The notes under the pieces were generated by a model that did not search any database, had not been told where the DNA came from, and saw nothing but the letters and a program-made list of their open reading frames with translations. From contig QOAL01000224.1 in assembly GCA_003978135.1 (NCBI GenBank), positions 1 to 7,175 of the forward strand: a DNA stretch of 7,175 nucleotides, read 5' to 3'. Shown here piece by piece: positions 1-7,068 of the stretch. The translations under genes were made by a program, and so were the position numbers. The DNA comes from Thermodesulfatator sp. GTDB taxonomy: Bacteria > Desulfobacterota > Dissulfuribacteria > Dissulfuribacterales > QOAL01. Numbering within the stretch: position 1 is the stretch's first letter; each line of letters opens with the position of its first letter.

Positions 1-379
1 CAACGCCAAGGACAATGTCTGGCCGGAATTTTCTCAGCATCAGACAGGCGCGGACAACGGAAACAGGCAGATGTACCAGGGCGGCGATTATGTCCATGGC
101 ACCTTTTCCCTTCAGCGGCCTTACCTTCAAGACCCGATAAAGCCAGTTTTTTTCCTTTAGTGCATTTTTTTCAACAGCCCTTCCTGTCCCTATCCACAGG
201 CATTCCAGACTGCATTTTTTCTCAATTTCTTCGGCGATGGCTATTCCAGGGAAAACATGACCGCCTGTTCCGCCACCGGTAATTGCAAGTTTCACGGAGC
301 AGGATGAACGCTCCCTGTTGTTTTCAGGACTCGAATCAATCATAAATTCAAACACATCTGCAGATTTTGTGTGGCTCAT
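1..379 (-). CDS. murG: MurG, UDP-GlcNAc:lipid I GlcNAc transferase, N-terminal part (runs off the left edge)
   Basis: MurG transfers GlcNAc from UDP-GlcNAc to lipid I on the inner face of the cytoplasmic membrane, giving lipid II. About 126 codons are present; the 3' end lies outside the window. The glycine-rich N-terminal motif GGGTGGHVFPG is plain at residues 35-45, followed by the expected Rossmann pattern (CLWIGTGRAVE) and RPDIVLGV near the window edge. The ATG at 377-379 overlaps the murD stop (TAATG) and has AGGAG upstream, so I chose it. It gives about 28 residues before the conserved domain, more than usual for MurG. A GTG at 293-295 would give a canonical N-terminus but has no visible ribosome binding site. 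An in-frame ATG at codon 13 is a third option. No ftsW lies between murD and murG, where it is often found. The family call is very secure; the exact start is less so. Confidence 0.95.
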   Translation of the reverse strand, partial: MSHTKSADVFEFMIDSSPENNRERSSCSVKLAITGGGTGGHVFPGIAIAEEIEKKCSLECLWIGTGRAVEKNALKEKNWLYRVLKVRPLKGKGAMDIIAALVHLPVSVVRACLMLRKFRPDIVLGV

Positions 380-1809
380 TACTGGAGTCTCCTGACAGCT
401 TTTTCAAAAACCAGGCCTCTTTCCTTATAGCTGGAAAACATGTCGAAACTTGCACAACCTGGAGATAACAGCACGCAGGAGCCGGGTCTGCTCATGGACT
501 CTGCAGCCTCAACAGCCTTTTTCATGGTTTCCGTGCCATCTTTTCCTGATAAGGTGATACAGTTTTTAACCAGGGGTTTGAAGACACGTTCCAGCCTGGG
601 TGCTTCCTCTCCGATTAATATTGCACCTGTAATAACAGACCTGTTGCCAGACCCATTGTTACTGGTTAGAAAATTGGTCAAACATGTGAAATCTTCATCC
701 TTACCGCTGCCGCCGGCTATGAGCGTAACATTGCCTTTTATTGATTTGAGTGCTGCTATGAGTGCCGCTGCATTGGTGGCCTTGGAATCGTTTATGAAGG
801 TTATGCCCTTGAATTCTCTAACGGGCTGAAGCCTGTGCATTGGTGGCCTGAATGTTTCAATGGCTGACTGTATGTATTTTGGGCCTGCGCCTAAGATCCT
901 GGCACAGATTATGGATGCAGCAAGATTTTCAATATTGTGACTGCCCTTGGGTGCCCAATTTGAAAGATCATAGGGTTCTGTCTGCCCCTCTGGCCATCTG
1001 ATTTCCAGGATATCATTTCTTGGGCTACAGGTTGCCCCGGCAGTGGTTTTTTCTTCGAGATCTATTGAAAGGTAACCGGCCCCGGGTCTGTTTATCAGCT
1101 GTCTAACACCGGGACCCAATATGGCCCAAGTCCCGTCTTTCCGAAAGTCCAAGAGCCTGCCCTTGCAGCGGCTATATTCTTTCATGGTCCCGTGCCTGTC
1201 CAAGTGGTCCGGTGCCATATTCAGGATGACTGCTGCTGAAAATACAGGACTTTCCAGCCAGTCTGGCCAGTTGTCTGGAAAATATTCAAGCTGAAAACTG
1301 CTGATTTCAAGGATTGCCGTGCAATCTTTCGTATTTTGGTCCAGGCAATCAAAAAAGGGAGGTGAAATGTTTCCAGCCACCACATTTGAAATGCCGGCAT
1401 TGGTAAGTATGTGAGACGTGAGCCTTGTACAGGTAGTCTTGCCATTGGTGCCGGTAATGCCGATGATGGGGCCTTTCCACAAGGAGGCAGCAAGCGCCAG
1501 CTCTCCCATAAGGTATATTCCCTTTTCAATGAATCTCTTTACGATTTTTTCTGATGGAGGAATACCTGGACTTGCCACTGCCAATTCACAGCTGGTAATT
1601 TCGCTGTCAGGGAGGTCTCTTTCAGGAAAGGTTTTTATCCCTTCTCTATGACACCAGTCAAGAAAACCAGCAGGCCATTTGTCCAGTTCAAGCCGGTCGC
1701 AACAGACGAGTGAGGTGCCGCATTTGTTCAGCCACCTGGCAGCGGATCTGCCAGCTTCTCCCACGCCCAGTATTGCTATCTTTTTTCCTGCCAGTTTCAT
1801 CAAACTCAT
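379..1809 (-). CDS. murD: MurD, UDP-N-acetylmuramoyl-L-alanine--D-glutamate ligase
   Basis: This cytoplasmic ATP-dependent ligase adds D-glutamate to UDP-MurNAc-L-alanine. The 476-residue length is close to or slightly above family norms. Visible motifs in order: N-terminal Rossmann [10 protein letters not shown] (15-24), ASPGIP (79-84), P-loop [10 protein letters not shown] (117-126), AGNISPP (145-151), EISSFQLE (168-175), [11 protein letters not shown] (197-207), K216 at the carbamylated-lysine position (YSRCKGRLL), HNIENLAA (291-298), HRLQPV (325-330), INDSKATN (339-346) and [18 protein letters not shown] (448-465). The last two are MurD hallmarks. The start ATG overlaps the mraY stop by 4 nt (ATGA). 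A second in-frame ATG three codons later (1798-1800) is an alternative and also fits the family. The stop overlaps murG by 1 nt. All catalytic motifs look intact. Confidence 0.97.
   Translation of the reverse strand: MSLMKLAGKKIAILGVGEAGRSAARWLNKCGTSLVCCDRLELDKWPAGFLDWCHREGIKTFPERDLPDSEITSCELAVASPGIPPSEKIVKRFIEKGIYLMGELALAASLWKGPIIGITGTNGKTTCTRLTSHILTNAGISNVVAGNISPPFFDCLDQNTKDCTAILEISSFQLEYFPDNWPDWLESPVFSAAVILNMAPDHLDRHGTMKEYSRCKGRLLDFRKDGTWAILGPGVRQLINRPGAGYLSIDLEEKTTAGATCSPRNDILEIRWPEGQTEPYDLSNWAPKGSHNIENLAASIICARILGAGPKYIQSAIETFRPPMHRLQPVREFKGITFINDSKATNAAALIAALKSIKGNVTLIAGGSGKDEDFTCLTNFLTSNNGSGNRSVITGAILIGEEAPRLERVFKPLVKNCITLSGKDGTETMKKAVEAAESMSRPGSCVLLSPGCASFDMFSSYKERGLVFEKAVRRLQ
389..393 (-). 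promoter_or_regulatory. Ribosome binding site for murG
   Basis: AGGAG on the minus strand lies 9 nt upstream of the murG ATG at 379, inside the last codons of murD. It decides in favour of the longer MurG start over the GTG at 295, which has no comparable site. The TAATG overlap suggests translational coupling with murD. Confidence 0.65.
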
Positions 1810-2885
1810 CTCAGCTTCAATGTACTGATGGCTACCAGGCCGAGAACCACTGATATTATCCAGAATCGGACAATCACCTTGGGTTCCGGCCAGCCAAGCA
1901 GTTCAAAGTGATGGTGAAGCGGTGCCATCTTGAATATGCGTTTGCCCTTTGTCGCCTTAAAATAACCGACCTGCATCATGACTGATAGCGCCTCAGTCAC
2001 AAATACTCCCCCTACTATTGCAAGAAGAATTTCCTGCTTTGAAAGTACGGCCACTACTCCCAGGGCTCCACCCATGGCAAGAGAGCCCACATCCCCCATG
2101 AAAATTTCAGCCGGGTATGTGTTGTACCAGAGAAAGCCAAGACCAGCACCCACCATGGCGCCACAGAAAATCGCAAGCTCGCCTGCACCGGGTACATATA
2201 ATATCTGCAGATAATGAGCCAGCCCGGAATGGCCTGCCAGGTAACAGAAAAGGGTGTAGACTGCTGCCGATACTACAAAAGGGCCGGTGGCCAGCCCGTC
2301 AAGACCATCTGTGAGGTTTACTGCATTTGATGACCCCGCTATCACCAGAAATGCGAACAAGAGATAAAAGATACCAAGGTCAGGCCTTACATTTTTGAAA
2401 AAGGGAATACTCAGGTGGGTGTCCCATCCACCATTCAACCACAATACAACAGCGCAGAAACATATAAGAAGGGCCTGGATCATGAGTTTCCATCTTCCCG
2501 GAAGACCTGCACTGGTTTTTTTCGAAATTTTCAGGAAATCATCAACAGCACCGATGGCACCAAAACCCGCCAGTATGATGATGCCGCCCCACACGAAAAT
2601 GTTTGTAAGATCTGCCCAGAGAAGGGTTGCTGTCACTATGGCAGCATTTATAAGAATACCGCCCATGCTGGGGGTGCCCTTTTTTTGAAGGTGGCTTTCC
2701 GGTCCGTCATGGCGGACCACCTGGCCAAATTGCATTGCCCGAATTTTTGCAATAAACCACGGCCCGAGAAAAAGGGTGATGGCAAGGGCAGTTACTGCCG
2801 CATAGATGGTTCTGAAGGTAATGTAACGAAATACATTAAAGACAGCCCAGTGTTCATGAAGTGGATACAAGAGATGAAAAAGCAT
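1806..2885 (-). CDS. mraY: MraY, phospho-N-acetylmuramoyl-pentapeptide transferase
   Basis: MraY is an integral membrane enzyme that moves phospho-MurNAc-pentapeptide from UDP to undecaprenyl phosphate, forming lipid I. At 359 residues it is nearly the length of the E. coli enzyme (360). The N-terminus ([14 protein letters not shown], 16-29) is typical. Motifs seen: [17 protein letters not shown] (60-76), the Asp pair in VDDFLK (114-119), NLTDGLDGL (190-198), FMGDVGSLA (262-270) with the catalytic-site Asp265, and APLHHHFE (321-328) with the three-His motif. Many hydrophobic segments fit the usual ten-helix topology. The start ATG directly follows the TAG stop of murEF with no gap and has a strong GGAGGAG site 8 nt upstream. 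The 3' end overlaps murD by 4 nt. Nothing is missing. Confidence 0.98.
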   Translation of the reverse strand: MLFHLLYPLHEHWAVFNVFRYITFRTIYAAVTALAITLFLGPWFIAKIRAMQFGQVVRHDGPESHLQKKGTPSMGGILINAAIVTATLLWADLTNIFVWGGIIILAGFGAIGAVDDFLKISKKTSAGLPGRWKLMIQALLICFCAVVLWLNGGWDTHLSIPFFKNVRPDLGIFYLLFAFLVIAGSSNAVNLTDGLDGLATGPFVVSAAVYTLFCYLAGHSGLAHYLQILYVPGAGELAIFCGAMVGAGLGFLWYNTYPAEIFMGDVGSLAMGGALGVVAVLSKQEILLAIVGGVFVTEALSVMMQVGYFKATKGKRIFKMAPLHHHFELLGWPEPKVIVRFWIISVVLGLVAISTLKLR

Positions 2886-5831
2886 CTATTCATCTCCTCC
2901 AGGCCTTTTTTGAGCCAATAGTACAACCCTGTCAAGTCCCATCCCCCGTGAGGCCTTGACCAGTATGGCGCGTCCTGGTTTTGAAAAGAAACTGCTGCCT
3001 TTTCCCCGCATCCAGTCCAGGAGCTGTTCCGTGGAGTTGAAGGATAAAAGCCTTTCCTGAGGAAGCCCCCTTTCCTCTGCACCCTTTGCAATATATCTGC
3101 CCAGCTTGCCGACTGTTATAAGGAGTTCGGGCAGCTTTGTAGCTGCAAACGCCCCGATTTCCTCGTGAAACTGCCAGCTGTCCGCACCGAGTTCCAGCAT
3201 GTCACCGAGAATCAGGATGATTCCGCAATCGCCTGATATTTCATGTATTGCTTCAATGGCTGCCTTCATTGAAGCCGGGTTTGCATTATATGAGTCGTCA
3301 ACCAGGATGGAGCCTTCCTGAAGAGTCAAGACACGCATTCTCCCGGGTGGTGCCTCCACCCTTTCTATGCCTTGCCTGATTGATTCAGTATCCAGGCCCA
3401 AGCCCATTCCTGCAGCCACAGCGGCCAGAATATTCGATGCATTGACACGGCCGTAAAGTTTTGAGTGAATGGTTAATGAACCTTCACTGGAAATTATTTC
3501 CATTTTCAAGCCGTCTCGTGACTGGACAAGTTTCTTAAGGGATACAAGTCGGGTCAGCCCATGCTGGTTTTTCATGTCATGACATGTAAATCCTATTATG
3601 TTTCTGCATGTTATTTCAGGAAGCATTCTTGTTATTAACGGGTCGTCCATATTCAGGACTGCCATGCCATCAGAGGGGATGCTTTTTAAAAGCATGGCCT
3701 TTTCATCTGCAATATTTTCCACGCTGCCAAGGCCTTCCAGGTGGACAGGTTTTACGCAAGTTATGAGCCCGGCTGCAGGTTCAGCTATTTGACACAGTCT
3801 TTCAATCTCACCGGGAAGATTTGTCCCCATCTCAAGTACCACCCATTGCGTTCCATGGGTTACGGACAGCATGGTAAGTGGAAGGCCTATAAGATTGTTA
3901 AAATTACCTCTGGTCCCTTGAGCCTTGAAAGAGGTTTTCAGAATGGACAGCAGGAGTTCCTTTGTGGTGGTCTTGCCACAACTGCCAGTTATGCCAAATA
4001 CCTTGAAGCCCAAGTGTTTTTTATACCATTGGGCAAAATCTCCCAAGGCCTGCAGGGAATCCTTGACCATGATCAATGGAAAGTTAGAAGGCACGCCTTT
4101 GGGAAACCTTTCCACCACGGCGCCTGATGCCTGTTTTTCTGCTGCTTTTGCAACAAAGGAGTGCCCGTCAAATGTTTCCCCCTTGAGTGCCCAGAAAAGC
4201 TGTCCTTTTTGTATGGTCCTTGTGTCAGTAGATATGCCGGTAAACAGGACAGTACCGGCTTCACAGTTAAGGCGGCCGCCTGCGGCTTGCACTACATGAT
4301 GCAATGAGATTTTTTCAGGTCCGGATCTGCGGGTGGAAAAATCAAAGGTTTTGGAAAATGCTTCTTCAAGCACGCTTTTGTCGTTAAAGGCGTATTTCTT
4401 GGTCCCTATGATCTGATAAGGCTCGTGGCCTTTGCCTGCCACCAGCACTATGTCACCTCGTTTAGCCTCCTTGGCGGCCCAGAAAATTGCTTCTTTTCTG
4501 TCTTCTATAACCTTTGCGTTTTCAGGCAGGCCGGCTTTGAATTCACTGACCATATCCCTTAAAATCGCTTTTGGAGATTCTTTACGGGGATTGTCAGAGG
4601 TGAACACGCAAAGATCTGAAAATTGAGCTGCAATTTTTGCCATCTCCGGCCTTTTAGTCCTGTCTCTGTCGCCTCCGCAGCCAACGACTGTGATAATTCT
4701 GCCATCCCGAGCCAGGTTTTTGAGGCCATTGAGAACATTTTTCAAGGCATCAGGCGTATGTGCATAGTCTACAAGGGCCGTGATTCCCGAAGGAGTCACC
4801 ACCTTTTCGAGACGTCCAGGGACATTTTTAAGTGATTCAATGCCAGCTTTTATGAATTCCGGTTTTATACCCAGTGCGAAGGCTGCAGCCGCAGCCGCGA
4901 GTATATTGTACAGGTTGTACTGCCCGATGAGCTGTGAATTAATGGTGAAATCCTGGTCTTTGATTTGAATACTCGCCCTGATGCCTGAAGAATCCGTGAT
5001 ATAATCGTATGCTCTGGCTGCACATTTGTCAGACAGGCCATAGGAGATTTTTTGTCCGCCTGTTTCGTTAAAGAGCCGCATGCCCCACTTATCGTCGGTA
5101 TTTATGATGGCATAGTCCGGCTGGTATCGGCTGAACAGCAGTTTTTTCGCCTGGAAATATTCCTCCATATCCTTGTGGTAATCCAGGTGGTCATGGGTCA
5201 GGTTGGTAAAAAGACCCAGGTGGAACCGGCATCCTTCTGTCCTGCCCTGGGAAAGGCCGTGGGACGAGACTTCAGCTATAGCAAATTCAACACCTTCATC
5301 TACCAGTTCAGCCAGAAACCTTTGAAAGGATACAGGATCCGGGGTAGTAAGGGTCGATGTCCTTGTGCCCTTGGCAGTTTTTTGAACTATAGTTCCAGAA
5401 AGACCGCACCTTGCTCCTGACGCCAGCAATATGTTTTCAAGGATATAGGAGCAAGTTGTCTTGCCATTGGTGCCTGTAATCCCGATAAGCCTTAATTTGT
5501 GGCTGGGAAAGCCATAAAAAGCAGCTGCTGTTTGGCCCAAGGCAGTTCTTGGCCTGTCAGAAGCAAGAATCACCGTGTCTTCAGGGATTAACTTCAATGC
5601 ATTTTGAGCAAACTGTTCGGGCACTGCTATTGCGACGGCTCCTTTTTTTACTGCATCCAGAACATAATCGGTTCCATTTCCTGCTGAGCCGGGAACCGCA
5701 AAGAAAATAGCCCCTTCTTTTACCTGTCTTGAATCTGCACACACTGCTGTTACCCAGCACGTTTCAGCCGGTCCCCTCAATATAGACAAATGAGTATTTC
5801 CTTTTATTAGATCCGTAAGGGCTTTTTGCAT
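2886..5831 (-). CDS. murE-murF: MurE-MurF fusion: meso-DAP-adding ligase joined to D-Ala-D-Ala-adding ligase
   Basis: This is a single 981-residue protein carrying two consecutive steps of stem-peptide synthesis. The MurE half (about 1-495) shows DSR (33-35), P-loop [10 protein letters not shown] (117-126), TTPDP (162-166), EVSSHGL (187-193), TNLTHDHLDYH (209-219), K229 at the carbamylated-lysine position, GCGGDRDRTKRP (384-395), DNPR (413-416, which marks meso-DAP rather than lysine specificity) and GKGHE (466-470). A short linker (about 496-507, near 4311-4349) leads into the MurF half (508-981): STDTR (534-538), P-loop GITGSCGKTTTK (613-624), EMGTNLPGEI (667-676), VHLEGLGS (696-703), K711, DDSYNANPASM (845-855) and LGDMLELG (875-882). 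Total length is close to the sum of separate MurE and MurF, so neither half is truncated. The frame is open throughout. The ATG at 5831 is preceded directly by an in-frame TGA and lacks a clear Shine-Dalgarno sequence; a TTG at codon 15 (5787-5789), with AAAGGA upstream, is a possible alternative start. Fused MurE-MurF proteins are known in some bacteria, for example Bordetella. Confidence 0.96.
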   Translation of the reverse strand: MQKALTDLIKGNTHLSILRGPAETCWVTAVCADSRQVKEGAIFFAVPGSAGNGTDYVLDAVKKGAVAIAVPEQFAQNALKLIPEDTVILASDRPRTALGQTAAAFYGFPSHKLRLIGITGTNGKTTCSYILENILLASGARCGLSGTIVQKTAKGTRTSTLTTPDPVSFQRFLAELVDEGVEFAIAEVSSHGLSQGRTEGCRFHLGLFTNLTHDHLDYHKDMEEYFQAKKLLFSRYQPDYAIINTDDKWGMRLFNETGGQKISYGLSDKCAARAYDYITDSSGIRASIQIKDQDFTINSQLIGQYNLYNILAAAAAAFALGIKPEFIKAGIESLKNVPGRLEKVVTPSGITALVDYAHTPDALKNVLNGLKNLARDGRIITVVGCGGDRDRTKRPEMAKIAAQFSDLCVFTSDNPRKESPKAILRDMVSEFKAGLPENAKVIEDRKEAIFWAAKEAKRGDIVLVAGKGHEPYQIIGTKKYAFNDKSVLEEAFSKTFDFSTRRSGPEKISLHHVVQAAGGRLNCEAGTVLFTGISTDTRTIQKGQLFWALKGETFDGHSFVAKAAEKQASGAVVERFPKGVPSNFPLIMVKDSLQALGDFAQWYKKHLGFKVFGITGSCGKTTTKELLLSILKTSFKAQGTRGNFNNLIGLPLTMLSVTHGTQWVVLEMGTNLPGEIERLCQIAEPAAGLITCVKPVHLEGLGSVENIADEKAMLLKSIPSDGMAVLNMDDPLITRMLPEITCRNIIGFTCHDMKNQHGLTRLVSLKKLVQSRDGLKMEIISSEGSLTIHSKLYGRVNASNILAAVAAGMGLGLDTESIRQGIERVEAPPGRMRVLTLQEGSILVDDSYNANPASMKAAIEAIHEISGDCGIILILGDMLELGADSWQFHEEIGAFAATKLPELLITVGKLGRYIAKGAEERGLPQERLLSFNSTEQLLDWMRGKGSSFFSKPGRAILVKASRGMGLDRVVLLAQKRPGGDE
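2894..2900 (-). promoter_or_regulatory. Strong ribosome binding site for mraY
   Basis: GGAGGAG on the minus strand, 8 nt before the mraY ATG and inside the last codons of murEF. It is the strongest Shine-Dalgarno sequence I see in the cluster and fixes the mraY start at 2885. Confidence 0.8.
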
Positions 5832-5965
5832 TCAAACAAACAATTTTACCACAGCCAATTGATCTGACCCGTGGGTCTTTGGCATATCTTGTGTAAGAAT
5901 TCCCGATAAAAGATTATATCTCCCAGAGGCGAATAAAGAATGATGCCCTGCAGGGAGCTTTCTTG
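5832..5965 (-). other. 134-nt gap between ftsI and murEF; possible weak promoter
   Basis: This is the only sizeable gap in the operon. On the minus strand it contains an exact TATAAT (5913-5918), but no good -35 box at 16-18 nt, so a promoter for murEF is only a possibility. It also contains a 10-bp perfect palindrome CCCTGCAGGG (5946-5955) and a short inverted repeat GACCC-GT-GGGTC (5866-5877). Neither is followed by a T-run, so I see no intrinsic terminator. I found no small coding frame with a convincing start. Confidence 0.3.
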
Positions 5966-6958
5966 CTATCCCCCACAGGTAATAATGCATTGTTCTCCCT
6001 TTTTTAGCCTGCTGCCCGGCCTTGGGGACTGTTTTCGAACAATGCCTGCACCGCGGACTTTGAGCTTCAGGCCTAGACTGCTTGCTACCTCCAGGGCACT
6101 TCTCAGGGATCGGCCTCTCAAGTCAGGCATCAAAGAGGCTTGTCCGCGGTAGTCATGTGTCGGGCTGGCAGGTTTACCCAGATAATTTTGGAATTTTCTG
6201 CTTTTTTGATGTGCCAGCATATTGACATCTGCCAGAAATGCCGCCTTTTTTGCTATAACAGCAGTCCTGCCGAGGGTGCCTCGCTTTCTGCGAGGATCGA
6301 TTTGTGCATTATCAATCACAGTAATATAACTTATTTTTGGTGATTTGGCGGGCCACATTCCCATGCCGATTATTTCCATGCCCTTTTTCCCGTTATAATT
6401 TTTTTTCTTCACGGAAGCCATGGATGGGCCATAATCGTCTCCAATGGCCAGGACAAATTTTTCTATGGTTTTCTCCTTAAAGAGTTTCTGTTTTTGTTTG
6501 TGGTCTGATTCAAGGTGCCCTGGATAAACAAGTCTCGGGCTAACACGATAGCCTCCCTGCAAAACACTGGAAAAGACGCAGAGCATCTGTATGGGAGAGG
6601 CATCAATTCCGGAATTCAGTATCCTTGTAACATTGTCCGAGATGGAAACGGGGATAGAACCTTGTTTTTCACCAGGAAGGTCTATTCCTGTGGACTGCCC
6701 AAATCCGAGCTTTATAAGCTGTCCCAGCATGGTTGGATCAAGTGTTATTTCATCCAGCTCTTCTTTTTGAAGCCTGGTCCACATTATTCCATCTTTTCCA
6801 ACTGGTAACCAGTGCCATGAAGAGGAAGGCAGTTTTACTGGCGGATCTCGTGAGTCAATGGAGCCTGTCTGTTTTGCTGTCTCATTAGCATCCCTGGAAT
6901 CTGTTTCTTCAGAAGATCTGTAAAAAAACCTCTTTGTTGAGTCATAAAACTTAACACG
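5966..6958 (-). CDS. ftsI: FtsI/PBP3-like protein, C-terminal part with PASTA domain; 5' end missing
   Basis: FtsI (PBP3) is the septal peptidoglycan transpeptidase working with FtsW, usually encoded just upstream of murE, as here. The open segment gives about 330 residues and no start codon upstream of the ATG at 6784; it is cut at its 5' side by an in-frame TAG (6959-6961) where the sequence character changes. Counting from that ATG, family signatures are LGFGQSTGIDLPGE (26-39), the region DASPIQMLCVFSSVLQGGYRVSPRL (61-85), and WPAKSPKISYITVIDN (144-159), which matches the 'apadnPri..vvid' strand of FtsI. A PASTA domain follows at 219-272 (5969-6130). The N-terminal region and the SxxK serine are absent. 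Where KTG-T should lie, the protein reads GKKGME (132-137, 6371-6391), and no SxN is recognisable about 25-30 residues before LGFGQ. It is either a divergent or inactive PBP3 or a degrading gene. The frame stays open to the stop, which favours a maintained protein in the source bacterium. Confidence 0.8.
   Translation of the reverse strand, partial: RVKFYDSTKRFFYRSSEETDSRDANETAKQTGSIDSRDPPVKLPSSSWHWLPVGKDGIMWTRLQKEELDEITLDPTMLGQLIKLGFGQSTGIDLPGEKQGSIPVSISDNVTRILNSGIDASPIQMLCVFSSVLQGGYRVSPRLVYPGHLESDHKQKQKLFKEKTIEKFVLAIGDDYGPSMASVKKKNYNGKKGMEIIGMGMWPAKSPKISYITVIDNAQIDPRRKRGTLGRTAVIAKKAAFLADVNMLAHQKSRKFQNYLGKPASPTHDYRGQASLMPDLRGRSLRSALEVASSLGLKLKVRGAGIVRKQSPRPGSRLKKGEQCIITCGG
5969..6130 (-). 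other. PASTA domain coding segment of the FtsI-like protein
   Basis: The last 54 residues begin MPDLRGRSLRSALEVASSLG and continue through a short beta strand to QSPRPGSRLKKGE near the C-terminus. This is the usual PASTA layout: P-[DN]-[LV]-x-G-x-[ST] start, a helix, then a 'Q.P.pG..v.kG' turn. PASTA domains bind peptidoglycan or act as scaffolds and occur at the C-terminus of some FtsI/PBP2x proteins. A single copy is present. Confidence 0.8.
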
Positions 6959-6990
6959 CTATAGTTTAAGCCGCAAACGAGATTTCATAC
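6959..6990. other. Probable junction between bacterial cluster and foreign (eukaryote-like) sequence
   Basis: The bacterial ftsI frame ends upstream at the TAG in 6959-6961, far short of a full-length protein. Immediately beyond, on the same strand, comes a splice-donor-like CAG|GTATGA and then an Xaa-Pro aminopeptidase segment with no link to cell-wall genes. The exact breakpoint cannot be placed from one sequence; it lies between the last plausible ftsI codon and the end of the exon-like stretch. It could be an assembly chimera, a rearrangement, or an insertion of bacterial DNA into a host intron. Confidence 0.5.
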
Positions 6991-7068
6991 CTGTAGTGAA
7001 TAATTGCACCATTTGAACCCACACCAGAGATGGTAGCAAAGCTTAGACTTACGAAGTCCTCCTGTTCC
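6991..7068 (-). CDS. Exon-like fragment of a eukaryotic-type Xaa-Pro aminopeptidase (M24B)
   Basis: Cytosolic Xaa-Pro aminopeptidases are metalloproteases that remove an N-terminal residue preceding proline. This 78-nt stretch encodes EQEDFVSLSFATISGVGSNG followed by AIIHY, matching the conserved 'F..LSF.TIS..GpNGAIIHY' block that precedes the metal-binding DSG motif in the family. The frame hits a stop shortly on either side (a TGA upstream and a TAA downstream), so unspliced it cannot be a working gene. It is bordered by GATACTAG with a T-rich tract upstream (acceptor) and CAG|GTATGA downstream (donor). The length is a multiple of three and the two splice phases are compatible (one base before the first full codon, two after the last). 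These points fit an internal eukaryotic exon. A decayed bacterial M24 gene remnant is the alternative. The metal ligands are outside this fragment. Confidence 0.6.

Noticed and set aside
2415..2921. 168-codon plus-strand open frame opposite mraY
   Set aside because: It is antisense to the conserved mraY and the end of murEF, has no recognisable motifs, and is explained as a shadow of the real genes.
5052..5420. 122-codon plus-strand open frame opposite the MurE half
   Set aside because: It lies entirely within the conserved murE coding region on the other strand and resembles no family.
5946..5955. CCCTGCAGGG palindrome after ftsI as a terminator
   Set aside because: There is no loop and no following T-run in the direction of transcription, so it does not look like an intrinsic terminator.
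6396..6406. A-rich run in ftsI (eight A on the minus strand) as a programmed frameshift or sequencing slip hiding the KTG motif
   Set aside because: The neighbouring frames do not encode a KTG-T motif nearby, and the ftsI homology continues in the same frame on both sides.
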